64,000 nucleotides of DNA, taken from positions 6,634,001 to 6,698,000 of the forward strand of contig NC_046680.1 in NCBI RefSeq assembly GCF_009870125.1, read 5' to 3'. The notes beneath the pieces are model-generated. The model ran no database searches. It was not told the DNA's origin and was given only the letters and a program-made list of their open reading frames with translations. A program made the translations under genes and the position numbers. The stretch is from Drosophila pseudoobscura (lineage: Eukaryota > Arthropoda > Insecta > Diptera > Drosophilidae). This document shows, one piece after another, positions 1-8,876 of the stretch (positions within the stretch are counted from its first letter, which is position 1; every line of letters begins with the position of its first letter).

Positions 1-377
1 GGAGAAGCTGTTCCTTTGGTACCCAAGAGGGCACGAAGGCGCCGATTAGTATTGCGGATGGTTTCTACGGCTCCGATAATGTCCGCTTCCGGCTCGTTCT
101 TCCGGGGAAATCCTTCAATGAGGGACCGCAGCTGGTCAAGGGTTCGTCGCACCCTCTCCGTATGGGGGAATTGTTGCTGAGCCACAACCTCACCCAGTAT
201 TCTGCCAAGTTCCTCGCCCAACTGAACGCCCTGCGAGTAGCCCAATTTATAGCCCTCCTCGTTTCCCTGCGAATTACCGTCCTTCAAGCCTTCTTCGTAG
301 CCAAGACGAGCGTGATTCTCTTCGGTAAGTACTATATCATCAAACAAATCGTTGATATCTCGTGACGGAGAGGACAT
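1..377 (-). CDS. LTO1/ORAOV1 homologue (partial, runs off the window)
   Basis: LTO1 is the partner of YAE1 in an adaptor that brings the cytosolic iron-sulfur targeting complex to the ribosome-recycling factor ABCE1. That role is known for the family. The start is the ATG at 377-375, which opens MSSPSRDINDLFDDIVLTEE. The frame stays open for about 125 codons to base 1, so the stop lies outside the window. Residues about 25-60 carry the family hallmark, repeated G-x3-G steps (LGYEEGLKDG, then EGYKLGYSQG, then LGEELGRILG). Human LTO1 is 137 aa, so nearly the whole protein is here. The gene lies head-to-tail behind wash on the same strand; I see no intron. Confidence 0.85.
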   Translation of the reverse strand, partial: MSSPSRDINDLFDDIVLTEENHARLGYEEGLKDGNSQGNEEGYKLGYSQGVQLGEELGRILGEVVAQQQFPHTERVRRTLDQLRSLIEGFPRKNEPEADIIGAVETIRNTNRRLRALLGTKGTAS

Positions 378-750
378 TATCAAAGTTGCTAAATGCTCTG
401 TAGCATTATTTATAAATTATATGTTTGTTGTTATTTTTATCGAACCATGTGAGATTTTTAAGTGTTGAAGAACGTCAGAGCGTAGTAAGGGTATTCGCGC
501 ACTTGTTTATAGCGTATAAGTGGTCTATGGTGATGGGTGAAAAAACTGCTGGCGGTACTGAATCAAACTACTTTCATTTGTATACCCTTGAAGGGTTATA
601 TTTTTGTATTTTATTAAAATTTAAAACTTTACTAATTTGCATGATTGCTCGGGCATTGCCAAAAATTAAATTTAAGAGGTAATTTGATGCTATTTTTTAA
701 AGCCATGGAAGGCAGTGAACCTGGTGCTAAGGCATATTCGTCTAGTTTAA
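378..750 (-). other. wash 3' UTR and LTO1 promoter interval
   Basis: This 373-base gap separates two minus-strand genes. It holds a TTTATT at 610-615, which is AATAAA on the minus strand and lies 136 bases past the wash stop, so it is the likely wash poly(A) signal. The remaining stretch must hold the LTO1 promoter, but I see no clear TATA, DRE or Inr match in it. Confidence 0.45.
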
Positions 751-2232
751 TTACGTCCACGCATCCACGTCCTCTTCAGAATGCTCTTCCTCGCTTGATT
801 GAGGGGATTTTCCCGACTCTACAGGTGGCGGTATAACCTTGGACAGCTGGTGCATTAGCGGATTACCAGCGGTAGGATCTCCAGGATTCTGACTGCCCGA
901 GATTCCTTTACGTCTTAGCAGGAGCTTATTGTGGAGATCCGCCATAAGATCACCAGTGGCACTGGTTCCTGCTTTCGATCTCGTCGTGTCCACCACATCG
1001 AGGGGTGCAGCCGCAGCCGAGTGGAGACGTCCGCCAAGTGCTCCTCCAGCATTCCGTATGGCAGCCATAAGCTCTGATCGTGGGTCAGCGGGGAGGGGAG
1101 GAGGGGGTGGCATGATAAGGGGAGTTTCACGAGAAGGAGAAAGGGGTTTAATGGGACCTCGGGTAGGAAGGGGTGGATGCGTGACCACATTTTGAGGAGT
1201 TGGGGGTGGTGGTGGTGGTGGTGGAGGCGGAGGCGGAGGCGGTGGTGGGGTCGATACAGGAACTGATCCAACTGATCTTCGTACTGTCTTCTTATCTGGC
1301 ACTGGTACGTGCGTTTGAGCTGCCAGAGCCTGCACTGTGATCTCCTGTTCCTCCACCTCCAATCCGGGTAATTCTGGCAACTCTCCAAACTGCTGGGACG
1401 GAGCAATGGGCGTATTCTCTTCAACAGGCTCATATTGCAAGTCGTTGGCTATGCCAGGAAGGTCGGGCAAATCCAAGGGCACATCGATGGCTGGGGCAGC
1501 CAAAGCGGCTGGATTGTATCGCAAATCCCCGGCGGGAGTCGCCAACTTTGTGGTGCCATAAGCCAATGAATGCGGAGCCGGGGCTAGTAGGTTCTCCGTC
1601 GTGATCTTGGCTTGGCTGGCTGTACGTCTTGTCCTCTGCGGGGGAAGAGAACGCTTCCAAGCATTCAAATCATCACCGTAAGCAAACTCGTTTGTGTTGA
1701 AACGCATCAATGATGGGACCGATTTTACGCCAGTCAAGGGAAGACCACCCAAGCCGGAAGTCCGATTAGTCATCTTTCTATCGGCGACCAACGGGGCTTC
1801 ATGTTCCTGCTCGGCTCGCACATGAAAGGAAATAGGATCATCATCTGCCACTGATGCCGTCTCTTGCTGTCGACAGTGCGCATTTTCGTGATTCTCTTCC
1901 ATTAGTTTGCCAGCCACCTGTGGAAAGGTGGAAGCAATGCTGACCAGCACGTCGCCGGCAGGAAATCGGGCCGGAGCGAATATTTGAATGGCTCGTTTGG
2001 ACCCGACCAGTGCATCTATTTTCGCCTGCGCCCGCCTCACACGTCTGTTTATGTCCTGGACCTTGGCACCATTTCTTTCGAGTCTGGCATCAATCCGCTC
2101 GAAAATAGAATTTATTGTTTTGTGTAGGCAATCCAGAGACTGGGCTGCTTTGATTATAGTCGCCTCATGATGTAGATCGGTCGGTACTATCGCAACGTGG
2201 TAGGCGCTTTGTAGGTAGGTGTTGGTGTCCAT
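751..2232 (-). CDS. wash: WASH complex subunit 1 (washout)
   Basis: This is a single-exon ORF of 493 aa. WASH is a nucleation-promoting factor that activates Arp2/3 to build branched actin on endosomes as part of the pentameric SHRC/WASH complex. The N-terminal homology domain is recognisable (residues about 1-90, with MDTNTYLQSAYHVAIVP and the RVRRAQAKIDAL helix). Residues about 325-345 are a long polyproline run that would recruit profilin, encoded by a GGT/GGC-rich microsatellite at 1205-1243. The C-terminus has a WH2 actin-binding helix (GDLMADLHNKLLLRRKG), a linker and an acidic tail ending EEDVDAWT, the Arp2/3-binding VCA module. Length is close to that of the family. It is transcribed divergently from the small ORF at 2366. 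Confidence 0.95.
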   Translation of the reverse strand: MDTNTYLQSAYHVAIVPTDLHHEATIIKAAQSLDCLHKTINSIFERIDARLERNGAKVQDINRRVRRAQAKIDALVGSKRAIQIFAPARFPAGDVLVSIASTFPQVAGKLMEENHENAHCRQQETASVADDDPISFHVRAEQEHEAPLVADRKMTNRTSGLGGLPLTGVKSVPSLMRFNTNEFAYGDDLNAWKRSLPPQRTRRTASQAKITTENLLAPAPHSLAYGTTKLATPAGDLRYNPAALAAPAIDVPLDLPDLPGIANDLQYEPVEENTPIAPSQQFGELPELPGLEVEEQEITVQALAAQTHVPVPDKKTVRRSVGSVPVSTPPPPPPPPPPPPPPPPTPQNVVTHPPLPTRGPIKPLSPSRETPLIMPPPPPLPADPRSELMAAIRNAGGALGGRLHSAAAAPLDVVDTTRSKAGTSATGDLMADLHNKLLLRRKGISGSQNPGDPTAGNPLMHQLSKVIPPPVESGKSPQSSEEEHSEEDVDAWT

Positions 2233-2365
2233 TTTAGGATAAATAATACTTTAATAATTGAATGGCCATTTGCACTTCAATGATAAGCAATTTTCGACTA
2301 TCGATAACCGCTGAACGCCCTATCACCCTACAAATATATTATCGGCCAAAAATATCGATATAGGT
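2233..2365. promoter_or_regulatory. Divergent promoter between wash and the 63-aa peptide/Tim10, with two DREs
   Basis: Only 133 bases separate the two divergent start codons. Two perfect DREF sites, TATCGATA, lie at 2299-2306 and 2353-2360. DRE is a known Drosophila housekeeping promoter element, usually TATA-less, which fits both genes. The second site ends 5 bases before the plus-strand ATG, so it would lie inside that leader unless transcription starts very close to it. Confidence 0.65.
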
Positions 2366-2627
2366 ATGACGTTAGGAAACGCTGGACGAATTGCTGTTTG
2401 TTGGTTTGTAGAAAAAAATTGTGTAATTTATTAAAGTCTCGGGCAATTCTAAATTAAACTCTTGTCTGATCAGGGGAATTCTGACCGCTGGTGGAGTGTA
2501 CGCTTTTGTGCTGTCCAAGCAATCCGTTGATAGCCGGCGTTACGAGAGCATGCGAGTGCGTGAACGCATGAGAAAAGCAAATCACGGCGACTACGACTCT
2601 TCCTCTTCTGAAAGGCGTTTTGACTAA
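2366..2627 (+). CDS. Small single-pass membrane peptide (63 aa, two exons), probably co-transcribed with Tim10
   Basis: I assembled this gene by eye. Exon 1 is 2366-2403, the intron is 2404-2473 (donor GTTTGT, acceptor CTGATCAG), and exon 2 is 2474-2627. The join gives MTLGNAGRIAVCWGILTAGG followed by VYAFVLSKQS and a very basic stretch (RRYESMRVRERMRKAN), ending SSSSERRFD. Residues about 7-27 form one hydrophobic segment. A short N-terminal membrane helix followed by a charged tail is typical of small mitochondrial inner-membrane or assembly proteins (PET117-like or DUF4748-like in shape), but I cannot assign a family. The Tim10 ATG follows the stop by 53 bases with no obvious promoter, so the two may share an mRNA. 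The weakest point is the non-consensus donor. Confidence 0.6.
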
Positions 2628-2680
2628 GGTCGAACATATTTAGTTAACCATCAATTAAAAGCAGCACGACAAAACGAACC

Positions 2681-3019
2681 ATGGACATGTCCCAGATCAG
2701 CCCGGCCGACCAGGCCAAAGTACAGGTCATGCAAGAAATGGAAATCGAAATGATGTCCGATTTATATAACCGCATGACGACCGCATGCCACAAGAAGTGC
2801 ATTCCACCGCGCTATTCGGAGTCGGAGTTGGGTGAGTGTTGCGAGAAATACGCTTGAGCTCTCTGGCTAAATATGGCCCGTGTTGTTGCAGGAAAGGGCG
2901 AGATGGTCTGCATCGACCGCTGTGTGGCTAAGTACCTGGACATTCATGAGCATATTGGCAAGAAGCTAACGGCCATGTCCATGCAGGACGCAGAGCTCAT
3001 GAAGAATATGACTAGTTAA
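2681..3019 (+). CDS. Tim10: Mitochondrial import chaperone Tim10
   Basis: Exons are 2681-2831 and 2892-3019 around a 60-nt intron (GTGAGT...TTGCAG). The protein is about 92 aa. Tim10 pairs with Tim9 as a hexameric chaperone in the intermembrane space that escorts hydrophobic precursors to TIM22 and the SAM complex. The sequence shows the two diagnostic CX3C motifs, CHKKC at about residues 36-40 and CIDRC at about 57-61, flanked by the two amphipathic helices of small TIMs. A poly(A) signal, AATAAA, is at 3169-3174. It is convergent with the leucine-rich-repeat gene whose stop is at 3225, so the 3' UTRs probably touch or overlap. Confidence 0.93.
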
Positions 3020-3168
3020 TGCGTTGGCATACCAAACACCTGTCATATTGGCACCATTTCCTACATAACCAAATCGTATTGTTTCCTGTTCCCCTACCGG
3101 CTAGAGCCTGCATTTCAAGCGGTACGATACGTTGTTAAAGGTCCATGTACAAACACACAAATCCAAAC

Positions 3169-3174
3169 AATAAA
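3169..3174 (+). terminator. Poly(A) signal of Tim10
   Basis: AATAAA lies 150 bases after the Tim10 stop and 51 bases before the stop codon of the convergent gene. Confidence 0.6.
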
Positions 3175-3224
3175 TAACACATTTATGCGTGCTGTGTAAT
3201 ACTGACAAGCTCATACTTCAAACT

Positions 3225-4364
3225 TCAAAAGGATGTGATATAACGCGACATCGCTGGCAGCATTACGCTCAAATCTTCAAGTCTGTTCTCCAACGAGCTC
3301 TCGTCTGTGGTGTCCAGCTGGCTGGTTCGCGCGCTGTTAGCCCAGTCTGACGTCTCCGTATCATCAGTACCGGCCTGGTGGTCTTGATGCTGATCTCTAT
3401 TTGAACATTCAGCGGCAAACTCATCGGCTGCATCCATTAGATGCTCCGGCAGTTCCATGTAGATGTTTGTTTGGCGCTGTAAAATCCAGTTACTCGATGT
3501 TCAGTTTGACCTTATAATTATTAACATACCACTGCAAGAACCTGCAAGTCCTGATGAAGACAGATTGGATTCCTTTTCAAGTTGAGCATTTCCAGAAAAC
3601 GCAGCTCTTGCAATTGGAAGCGTGTAGGCAGTTCGTCGATTATGTTCTCGTTGAGAAATACGAACCGCAACTTCTCCATCGCAACTAGCACTCCTGGAAT
3701 CCGTTTGAGACGATTGCCTCTCAGATTGAGGTGCACCAAGCTGCCCAACAGTGCGAATGATAGGGGCACCTCGCGCAGCTGACAGCCTTCGGCCGTGAAC
3801 CAGCGCAGTGATGCGAGTGATCCGACCGACGAGGGTAGCTTTGTCAGGCGATTTCCACGCACTCCCAGTATCTCGAGACGCTCGCAGTTTCCGATCTCCG
3901 ACGGTAGTTCCAGGAGCCCTGTGTTGTTGCACCAGAAGGTCTCCAACTGCGTTAGGTAGCCCAATTCCGGGGGCAGGCGATGGATGTTGTTGCAGCTTAT
4001 GTTGAGGGACTTCAGTTGCACTAGTTGACAGATGGCCAGTGGAAATTCATCCAGCTTGTTGTAATCCAAGGCCAAAACTTGCAACCGCACGAGATTGGTA
4101 ATGGTGGAGGGAACCTGTAAGTTTGATAATCAGTACGGTACGTATTGTCAATAAATGAGTTCAGCTGTTGTGTGAGGCACTTTCCTTTGTTAGTTTGTTC
4201 TGATTCAGAAAAAGCTTTATCAAACTTTCGCATTTGCCAATTATTTCGGGTGCCTCAGAAATTTGGTAGTGAGAAAGATTCAACGAGAAGGCCTTTTTGA
4301 TGATGGCATTCTCGCAGTTGGCCAGCACATAATTTTTGCGGAAGAACTTGAAAATCGTCTCCAT
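3225..4364 (-). CDS. Leucine-rich-repeat protein (338 aa) with an aberrant first donor site
   Basis: Three exons are read on the minus strand: 4364-4185, 4114-3530 and 3476-3225. All join in phase 0. The protein has an N-terminal cap of about 25 residues, then some nine to ten LRRs of the 23-residue type (for example LQVLALDYNKLDEFP and LETFWCNNTGLLELP). After these comes an acidic, Ser/Thr/Asp-rich tail of about 75 residues beginning RQTNIYMELPEHLMDAADEF. Such intracellular LRR proteins are protein-interaction scaffolds; I cannot name the ligand or a precise orthologue. Intron 2 is canonical (GTATGT...TTACAG). Intron 1 must be removed after LNQNKLTK to continue the repeat as VPSTITNLVRLQ, yet the sequence there is AAG|GAAAGT instead of AAG|GTAAGT. 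See findings. Confidence 0.8.
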
Positions 4365-4884
4365 TACGATACAAATTTTGTTTTATCTTAATTTACAGCT
4401 ATTTTTCAAAACATTATACTGCGTTAACGGTCTGATCGAAAACTCAAACGTAGTGTTCTTTTCGAATCTGCTTTCATATTGTTTATGGCCAAATCTGAGG
4501 ACTTGCAGCTCATGATTTTGAGTGTTTATTATGTAACGTTTGTCAATTTCAGTATATGCATAAATAGCTACATATGTACTATGTATGTACTAGTATGCAC
4601 ATGTATCGTACTAAAATTAAAAATTACATTGGCTCTCGAAAAGCATGCGCAAAATGATATTTGTGTATTTGTTCCCTTGTAAATGTTCGATAGGGTCTTC
4701 CTGTATAGTTTGTTAAATTTGAATGGTATAAAGATATTGGAAGTGATGATCATGCATATGTACATACGTCAGATCATATACTATGTAGTCTGGACATCTG
4801 ATTCTCAAGTTCGGTTCTACTAATTGCCGCAAGATGGGCTCGCTCTCGCGCTCTCTTCCCTCCCGACGTAATTAAATTGCTTCA

Positions 4885-4920
4885 TATATAAATAGATTTT
4901 CGCAAAAACTGCACTCAGTT
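4885..4920 (+). promoter_or_regulatory. TATA box and initiator of the small secreted-protein gene
   Basis: TATATAAATA at 4885-4894 is followed by an initiator match, TCAGTT, at 4915-4920. The spacing is about 30 bases, and the ATG is 38 bases further on. A TATA/Inr promoter points to a regulated rather than housekeeping gene. Confidence 0.7.
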
Positions 4921-4954
4921 CAAGCTGGGCGTTGTAACTGAAGCTGCATCCACC

Positions 4955-5355
4955 ATGAGATATTTCGCTGTCATCTGTATCGTTGTTGCTAGCATGCTGT
5001 TTGCCGGTAAGCTCTGGTGACCTCAGAGTTAAAGTGATTGTTTTATTATTATTCCGATTCCCACGCAGCGGTAAGTGCACAGACTAGTTCTGACGGGAAT
5101 GGCCCGCATCAGTTTGGCAGTCCGGAAAATGGAATTTACATACGCGGTCAGAATGAAGGACCCTACAATGTCCCAGGCGTGACTGGCACATTCCAGAACT
5201 CGCCCTCAAGTGGAAGACATGCATACACAGATGAGAATGGAAATACCTATACTCACTTTCACTCCCAGTCAGGAGGATCAGCCGCAAAAGGTCTGACTTT
5301 GGCCATCCCCTCTGTATTGGTATTCATCTCGGTCGTTCTTATGCGTTCATTTTAA
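4955..5355 (+). CDS. Small secreted or GPI-anchored protein (112 aa), family not recognised
   Basis: Exon 1 is 4955-5006 and exon 2 is 5069-5355, with a canonical 62-nt intron splitting the signal peptide. The first 20 residues (MRYFAVICIVVASMLFA, then AVSA) form a signal peptide with likely cleavage before Gln. The mature part is Gly/Asn/Ser/His-rich, with RGQNEGPYNVPGVTGTFQNS and a GRHAYTDENGNTYTH segment. The last 20 residues are hydrophobic (GLTLAIPSVLVFISVVLM), preceded by a small-residue stretch GGSAAKG, which resembles a GPI-attachment signal. The TATA promoter, short size and Gly-rich composition resemble immune-induced or cuticle-associated peptides, but that is only analogy. AATAAA is at 5373-5378. 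Confidence 0.75.
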
Positions 5356-5707
5356 TTAATAACTGATGCTTAAATAAATATTCTCAACTACTCTATCCTA
5401 CCCTCGTAACTATTTACAAGGTCTTACCATACAGTGTATAGATGTGTCATTTCATTCTGTATTGGCCAACGGAGTTGACTCTTTTTGAAGACGCTTGCCA
5501 ACATTATCAGAAGAACTGTTATTTTACATATGCTTTGGATGCTATTAATACAGAATATACATATATACATAGAATATATAATATAATGAGAGTACATACA
5601 TGACTTCATAATAAAGGTCCACTAGGGTATTCAAGGTGCGAAGTGTTACGGTTAAAAAGTCGCGGTTTTCAAAGTATCTCAAACAGTGTGGCTAATTCCG
5701 ATAACGT

Positions 5708-5715
5708 TATCGATA
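5708..5715. promoter_or_regulatory. DRE site
   Basis: A perfect TATCGATA palindrome directly follows a CAGTGTGGC element, in the style of TATA-less fly promoters. It is the nearest perfect DRE upstream of Tbp. Confidence 0.5.
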
Positions 5716-5751
5716 GCTGTCCTCTGTGTAGCAAATGTGTAGTAAACGTAG

Positions 5752-6180
5752 GTTGAATTCATCAGTATATTTACGGTATATTTTTGAGAGTCTGTCGGTA
5801 TTAGCGATAAATCAGGAGCCCATCAAGGGGACCGTTTACGGTATTTTTTTTTTAACTTTTCGGTATTTTTTAGGTCAAAATTTGACCGACGATATATTTA
5901 CGGTATATCGGTATATAATGTTATATTTTGTCAATTTCATCAATCTATTAAATTTCATTTTCAACTTTATATAGAAATGTAATAAAAGCAAGTGTTTAAA
6001 ATGAACCAGTCATGTAGAAAATAGATTCACTAATCGGATAAAACTATGTCGGCATGGCTAAATGTTATATCTAGCTAGTAATATTTCACGGAATATAAAA
6101 ATCGAGGAATATTGAACTTGAATCCACCAGTATATTTACGGTATATTTTTTAAATGAGGCGGTATATTTTGGTATATTTC
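5752..6180 (+). repeat. Dispersed CAGTATATTTACGGTATATT repeats (core-promoter Motif 6-like)
   Basis: A unit of about 30 bases, TTGAATYCAYCAGTATATTT followed by ACGGTATATTTTT, occurs at 5752-5785 and again at 6116-6148. Degenerate CGGTATT pieces lie near 5795, 5838, 5861, 5898 and 6161. Two pieces match the published Motif 6 consensus KTYRGTATWTTT exactly (5859-5870 and 6168-6179). They may be promoter elements, relics of a small mobile element, or both. Confidence 0.55.
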
Positions 6181-6439
6181 TGAGGGTCAGACCGTATACC
6201 TTATCGATGCTAGCATCGATGTTTCTTTAGCTCTATCACACGGTGCCCGTTCCCATTTGCTGTTTTGTTTTTGTTTTATTTTCATTGAAAGATATCTGAA
6301 ATAAAATAATTATTATCAATTAATAATAATTAACACGCGGGATAGAAGTGTAAATATTTGACTTGTAAACCATATTCGTCTATCTGCGTCTCAAGTTAAT
6401 TGTATACGCGTCTCACCGTCTTCAGAAATAGCCAGCAAC

Positions 6440-7532
6440 ATGGATCAAATGCTAAGTCCAAACTTCTCGATTCCGAGCATTGGAACGCCAATGCATCAGA
6501 TGGAGGCTGATCAACAGATTATAGCAAATCCCGTTTATCATCCTCCGGCAATACCACAGCCAGAACCTGCAATATCCGCCCCAGTACCAGTAGCGGGACA
6601 ACAGCAGCAGCCAGATGCCAGCAACGCTACAACCGGCGGCAGTGGACTTTTTGGCCACGAACCGTCATTGCCCTTGGCCCACAAACAAATGCAGAGCTAC
6701 CAACCCTCAGCGTCATATCAGCAACAGCAGCAGCAGCAGGGACAACCTGCTGGAGGCACTACACCGCAATCTCTAATGCAGCCACAGACTCCACAGAGCA
6801 TGATGTCGCACATGATTCCCATGAGTGAGCGCAGTGCGTCAGGAGTGGGGGCAGGAGATTCCCTCAGCAACATACACCAGACCATGGGTCCAGCAACCCC
6901 CATGACACCGGCAACGCCTGGCTCAGCAGACCCCGGAATTGTTCCTCAGCTTCAAAATATTGTGTCCACAGTGAATTTGTGCTGCAAGCTGGATCTGAAA
7001 AAGATTGCACTACATGCAAGAAACGCCGAGTACAACCCAAAACGTTTTGCTGCCGTCATCATGCGTATCCGTGAGCCTCGCACAACCGCTCTGATTTTCA
7101 GCTCCGGCAAAATGGTATGCACCGGCGCCAAAAGTGAAGACGACTCAAGACTGGCGGCGCGGAAATACGCCCGCATCATACAGAAGCTGGGATTCCCGGT
7201 AAGTACTAATCCCTTCACAATCTAGAGAACATTTCATAATTCTTTGCTTGCAGGCGAAATTCCTCGATTTCAAGATTCAAAACATGGTTGGCTCGTGCGA
7301 TGTTAAGTTTCCCATAAGACTGGAGGGCCTGGTGCTGACGCATTGCAATTTCAGCAGCTACGAGCCTGAGCTTTTTCCAGGTCTGATCTATCGTATGGTG
7401 CGTCCGCGTATTGTGCTTCTCATCTTCGTTTCGGGGAAAGTGGTGTTGACGGGCGCAAAAGTCCGACAGGAGATCTACGATGCCTTCGACAAAATATTTC
7501 CCATATTGAAAAAGTTCAAAAAACAGTCATAA
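6440..7532 (+). CDS. Tbp: TATA-box-binding protein
   Basis: Exons are 6440-7198 and 7254-7532, giving 345 aa. TBP nucleates TFIID and also serves Pol I and Pol III initiation. The N-terminal 160 residues are the low-complexity, Gln/Pro/Ser-rich region with short polyQ runs (encoded around 6720-6740). The C-terminal 180 residues are the saddle, two direct repeats. The first begins [20 protein letters not shown] and includes the [20 protein letters not shown] stretch. The second begins [20 protein letters not shown] and includes the [20 protein letters not shown] segment. The 55-nt intron falls between them at LGFP|AKFLDF. AATAAA is at 7622-7627. It lies tail-to-tail with eIF3k. Confidence 0.98.
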
Positions 7533-7621
7533 CAAGGTTAAGAAATTATTAGTTCTGTAAAGTGTGCGTATAGGGAAAATAGTTTTTCTAAGTTAATATG
7601 TTTACTTCGCGTGTATCTCTA

Positions 7622-7665
7622 AATAAAACTAATTAGTTAGCTGTATGACGGGCCGGGCGTTTATT
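7622..7665. terminator. Facing poly(A) signals of Tbp and eIF3k
   Basis: AATAAA on the plus strand (7622-7627) serves Tbp. TTTATT at 7660-7665, AATAAA on the minus strand, serves eIF3k. They sit 32 bases apart in opposite orientation, so the two transcripts probably overlap by a few tens of bases. Confidence 0.6.
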
Positions 7666-7727
7666 TTTCTTTTATATTATGCACTTTCCGTAGAAATTTA
7701 GACAAAACTATGAATGTAGAGAGAAAC

Positions 7728-8471
7728 CTAGAGACACTGTGCCATAAGTGCGCCAACGTTCTCGAACTCGATCTTCTCTGTGATATTTTTCGTCTTAATT
7801 TTGTCGTCCTGCATGGCGACGACAATGAGATCCTGGCCCTGATGCTTCCATCCGTTGCGCTTGATCCAGCTCTCCAGTGTCGAGTCCTCAATGCCGCCCA
7901 GAAGTTCCTTCAGCAAATCCTTCTTGATGGTCTGGAAGGTGATGCTCACAACATGGGAGACAAACTTACGAATGGAATCATGGAAGCCGCTGATGTGGCG
8001 GAACATGGTACGGTTAACCTCGGCGCGCTGCCAGAACAGTGTGAAATCGGCACGCTCCAGTATATCTGCTAGATCGATAATGGTCTGAATGTTTTCGTCT
8101 TTCATCTGCTGCGGCAACAGCAGACACTTGGCCATCACGAAGTCCGTGTGTGGCAGATTTGTCAGCGATTTCAGCAGAATCGTGTAGGTGATCTCAAAGT
8201 TGAGCATGTGCGGATTGAACTGGTACAGCTTGAGAACGGCCAGGTTGGCCTCTAGGTCGTAGGTGTTATTCTTGGCCTGGTCCTGAATGTACGCCTCCAG
8301 AGTCTTCAAATGGTCGGGGTTGTAGCTGTGGCCAGAAAGCGAGGTTATGTGCATCTGTTTATTTATTGAACAAAACTCGGTGGCGGAGGACTAAGCTTAC
8401 CGTTCAATGCATCCAAGCATCTCCTGTATCGTCTGGCTCTGGCCATTTTCCATCTTCACAAGGTGCGACAT
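7728..8471 (-). CDS. eIF3k: Translation initiation factor 3 subunit K
   Basis: Exon 1 is 8471-8401 ([20 protein letters not shown]) and exon 2 is 8325-7728. The acceptor is the CACAG at 8330-8326, inside what looks like open frame. Using it restores the family motif [11 protein letters not shown], whereas starting at the ATG at 8354 would not. The total is 222 aa, the usual length. eIF3k is a non-core subunit of eIF3, which bridges mRNA and the 40S ribosome. It has a HEAT-repeat N-terminal half ([20 protein letters not shown] is a signature) and a PCI/winged-helix C-terminal half. The promoter must lie in 8472-8876, shared with the stum 3' end. Confidence 0.95.
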
Positions 8472-8876
8472 CTTTATACAGACAAAATAGTATAGTTTAC
8501 AGAATTCGCAAACTGACGTCGTGTTTTTTTAATGAACGCCGTCGAAAAAAGAATCCACCCTGCTTTACCAGAACTGGTATTAAATTGGGTGTTTTACAGC
8601 ACTGGCGAAATGTTCGATAGTTTTGCACTCCGATATTTACAGTTATCTACAGAAAATTTTAAGCAAAACGCGCAAAAAAACTCTTGTTATTTTAGTGGAA
8701 GTTTAATGATTTTAATACATAGTTAGAGTTAAGTTCTGTTCTAAGGAAGTATTGTTCCACTTTACTTATCATGGAAGTACATTTGGAAGTGCACGAGTCT
8801 GTGGAATGTACAAAGGTATGTACACAATTGTATAAAAAAGCTCGTCCCGTTGAATGTGTCCTGTTGGACTGGATTA
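8472..8876. other. eIF3k promoter / stum 3' UTR interval
   Basis: These 405 bases separate two minus-strand genes. I see no canonical AATAAA for stum on the minus strand, so its 3' end may use a variant signal or extend toward eIF3k. A GAAATGTTCGATAG element near 8606 is the only promoter-like feature I noticed. Plus-strand ORFs here show no recognisable protein. Confidence 0.35.

Larger units (their letters stand above)
5356..6439. other. Intergenic region upstream of Tbp with DRE and Motif-6 repeats
   Basis: No ORF here looks coding. The interval holds a TATCGATA DRE at 5708-5715, a cluster of CGGTATATTT-type repeats between 5752 and 6180, and two TATCGATG/CATCGATG elements around 6202-6222. 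It should contain the Tbp promoter and leader, but I cannot place the start site. Confidence 0.5.

Noticed and set aside
8326-8354. eIF3k starting at the ATG at 8354
   Set aside because: This would replace the conserved R-YNP segment by [10 protein letters not shown]; splicing from 8401 to 8325 restores the family sequence and standard length.
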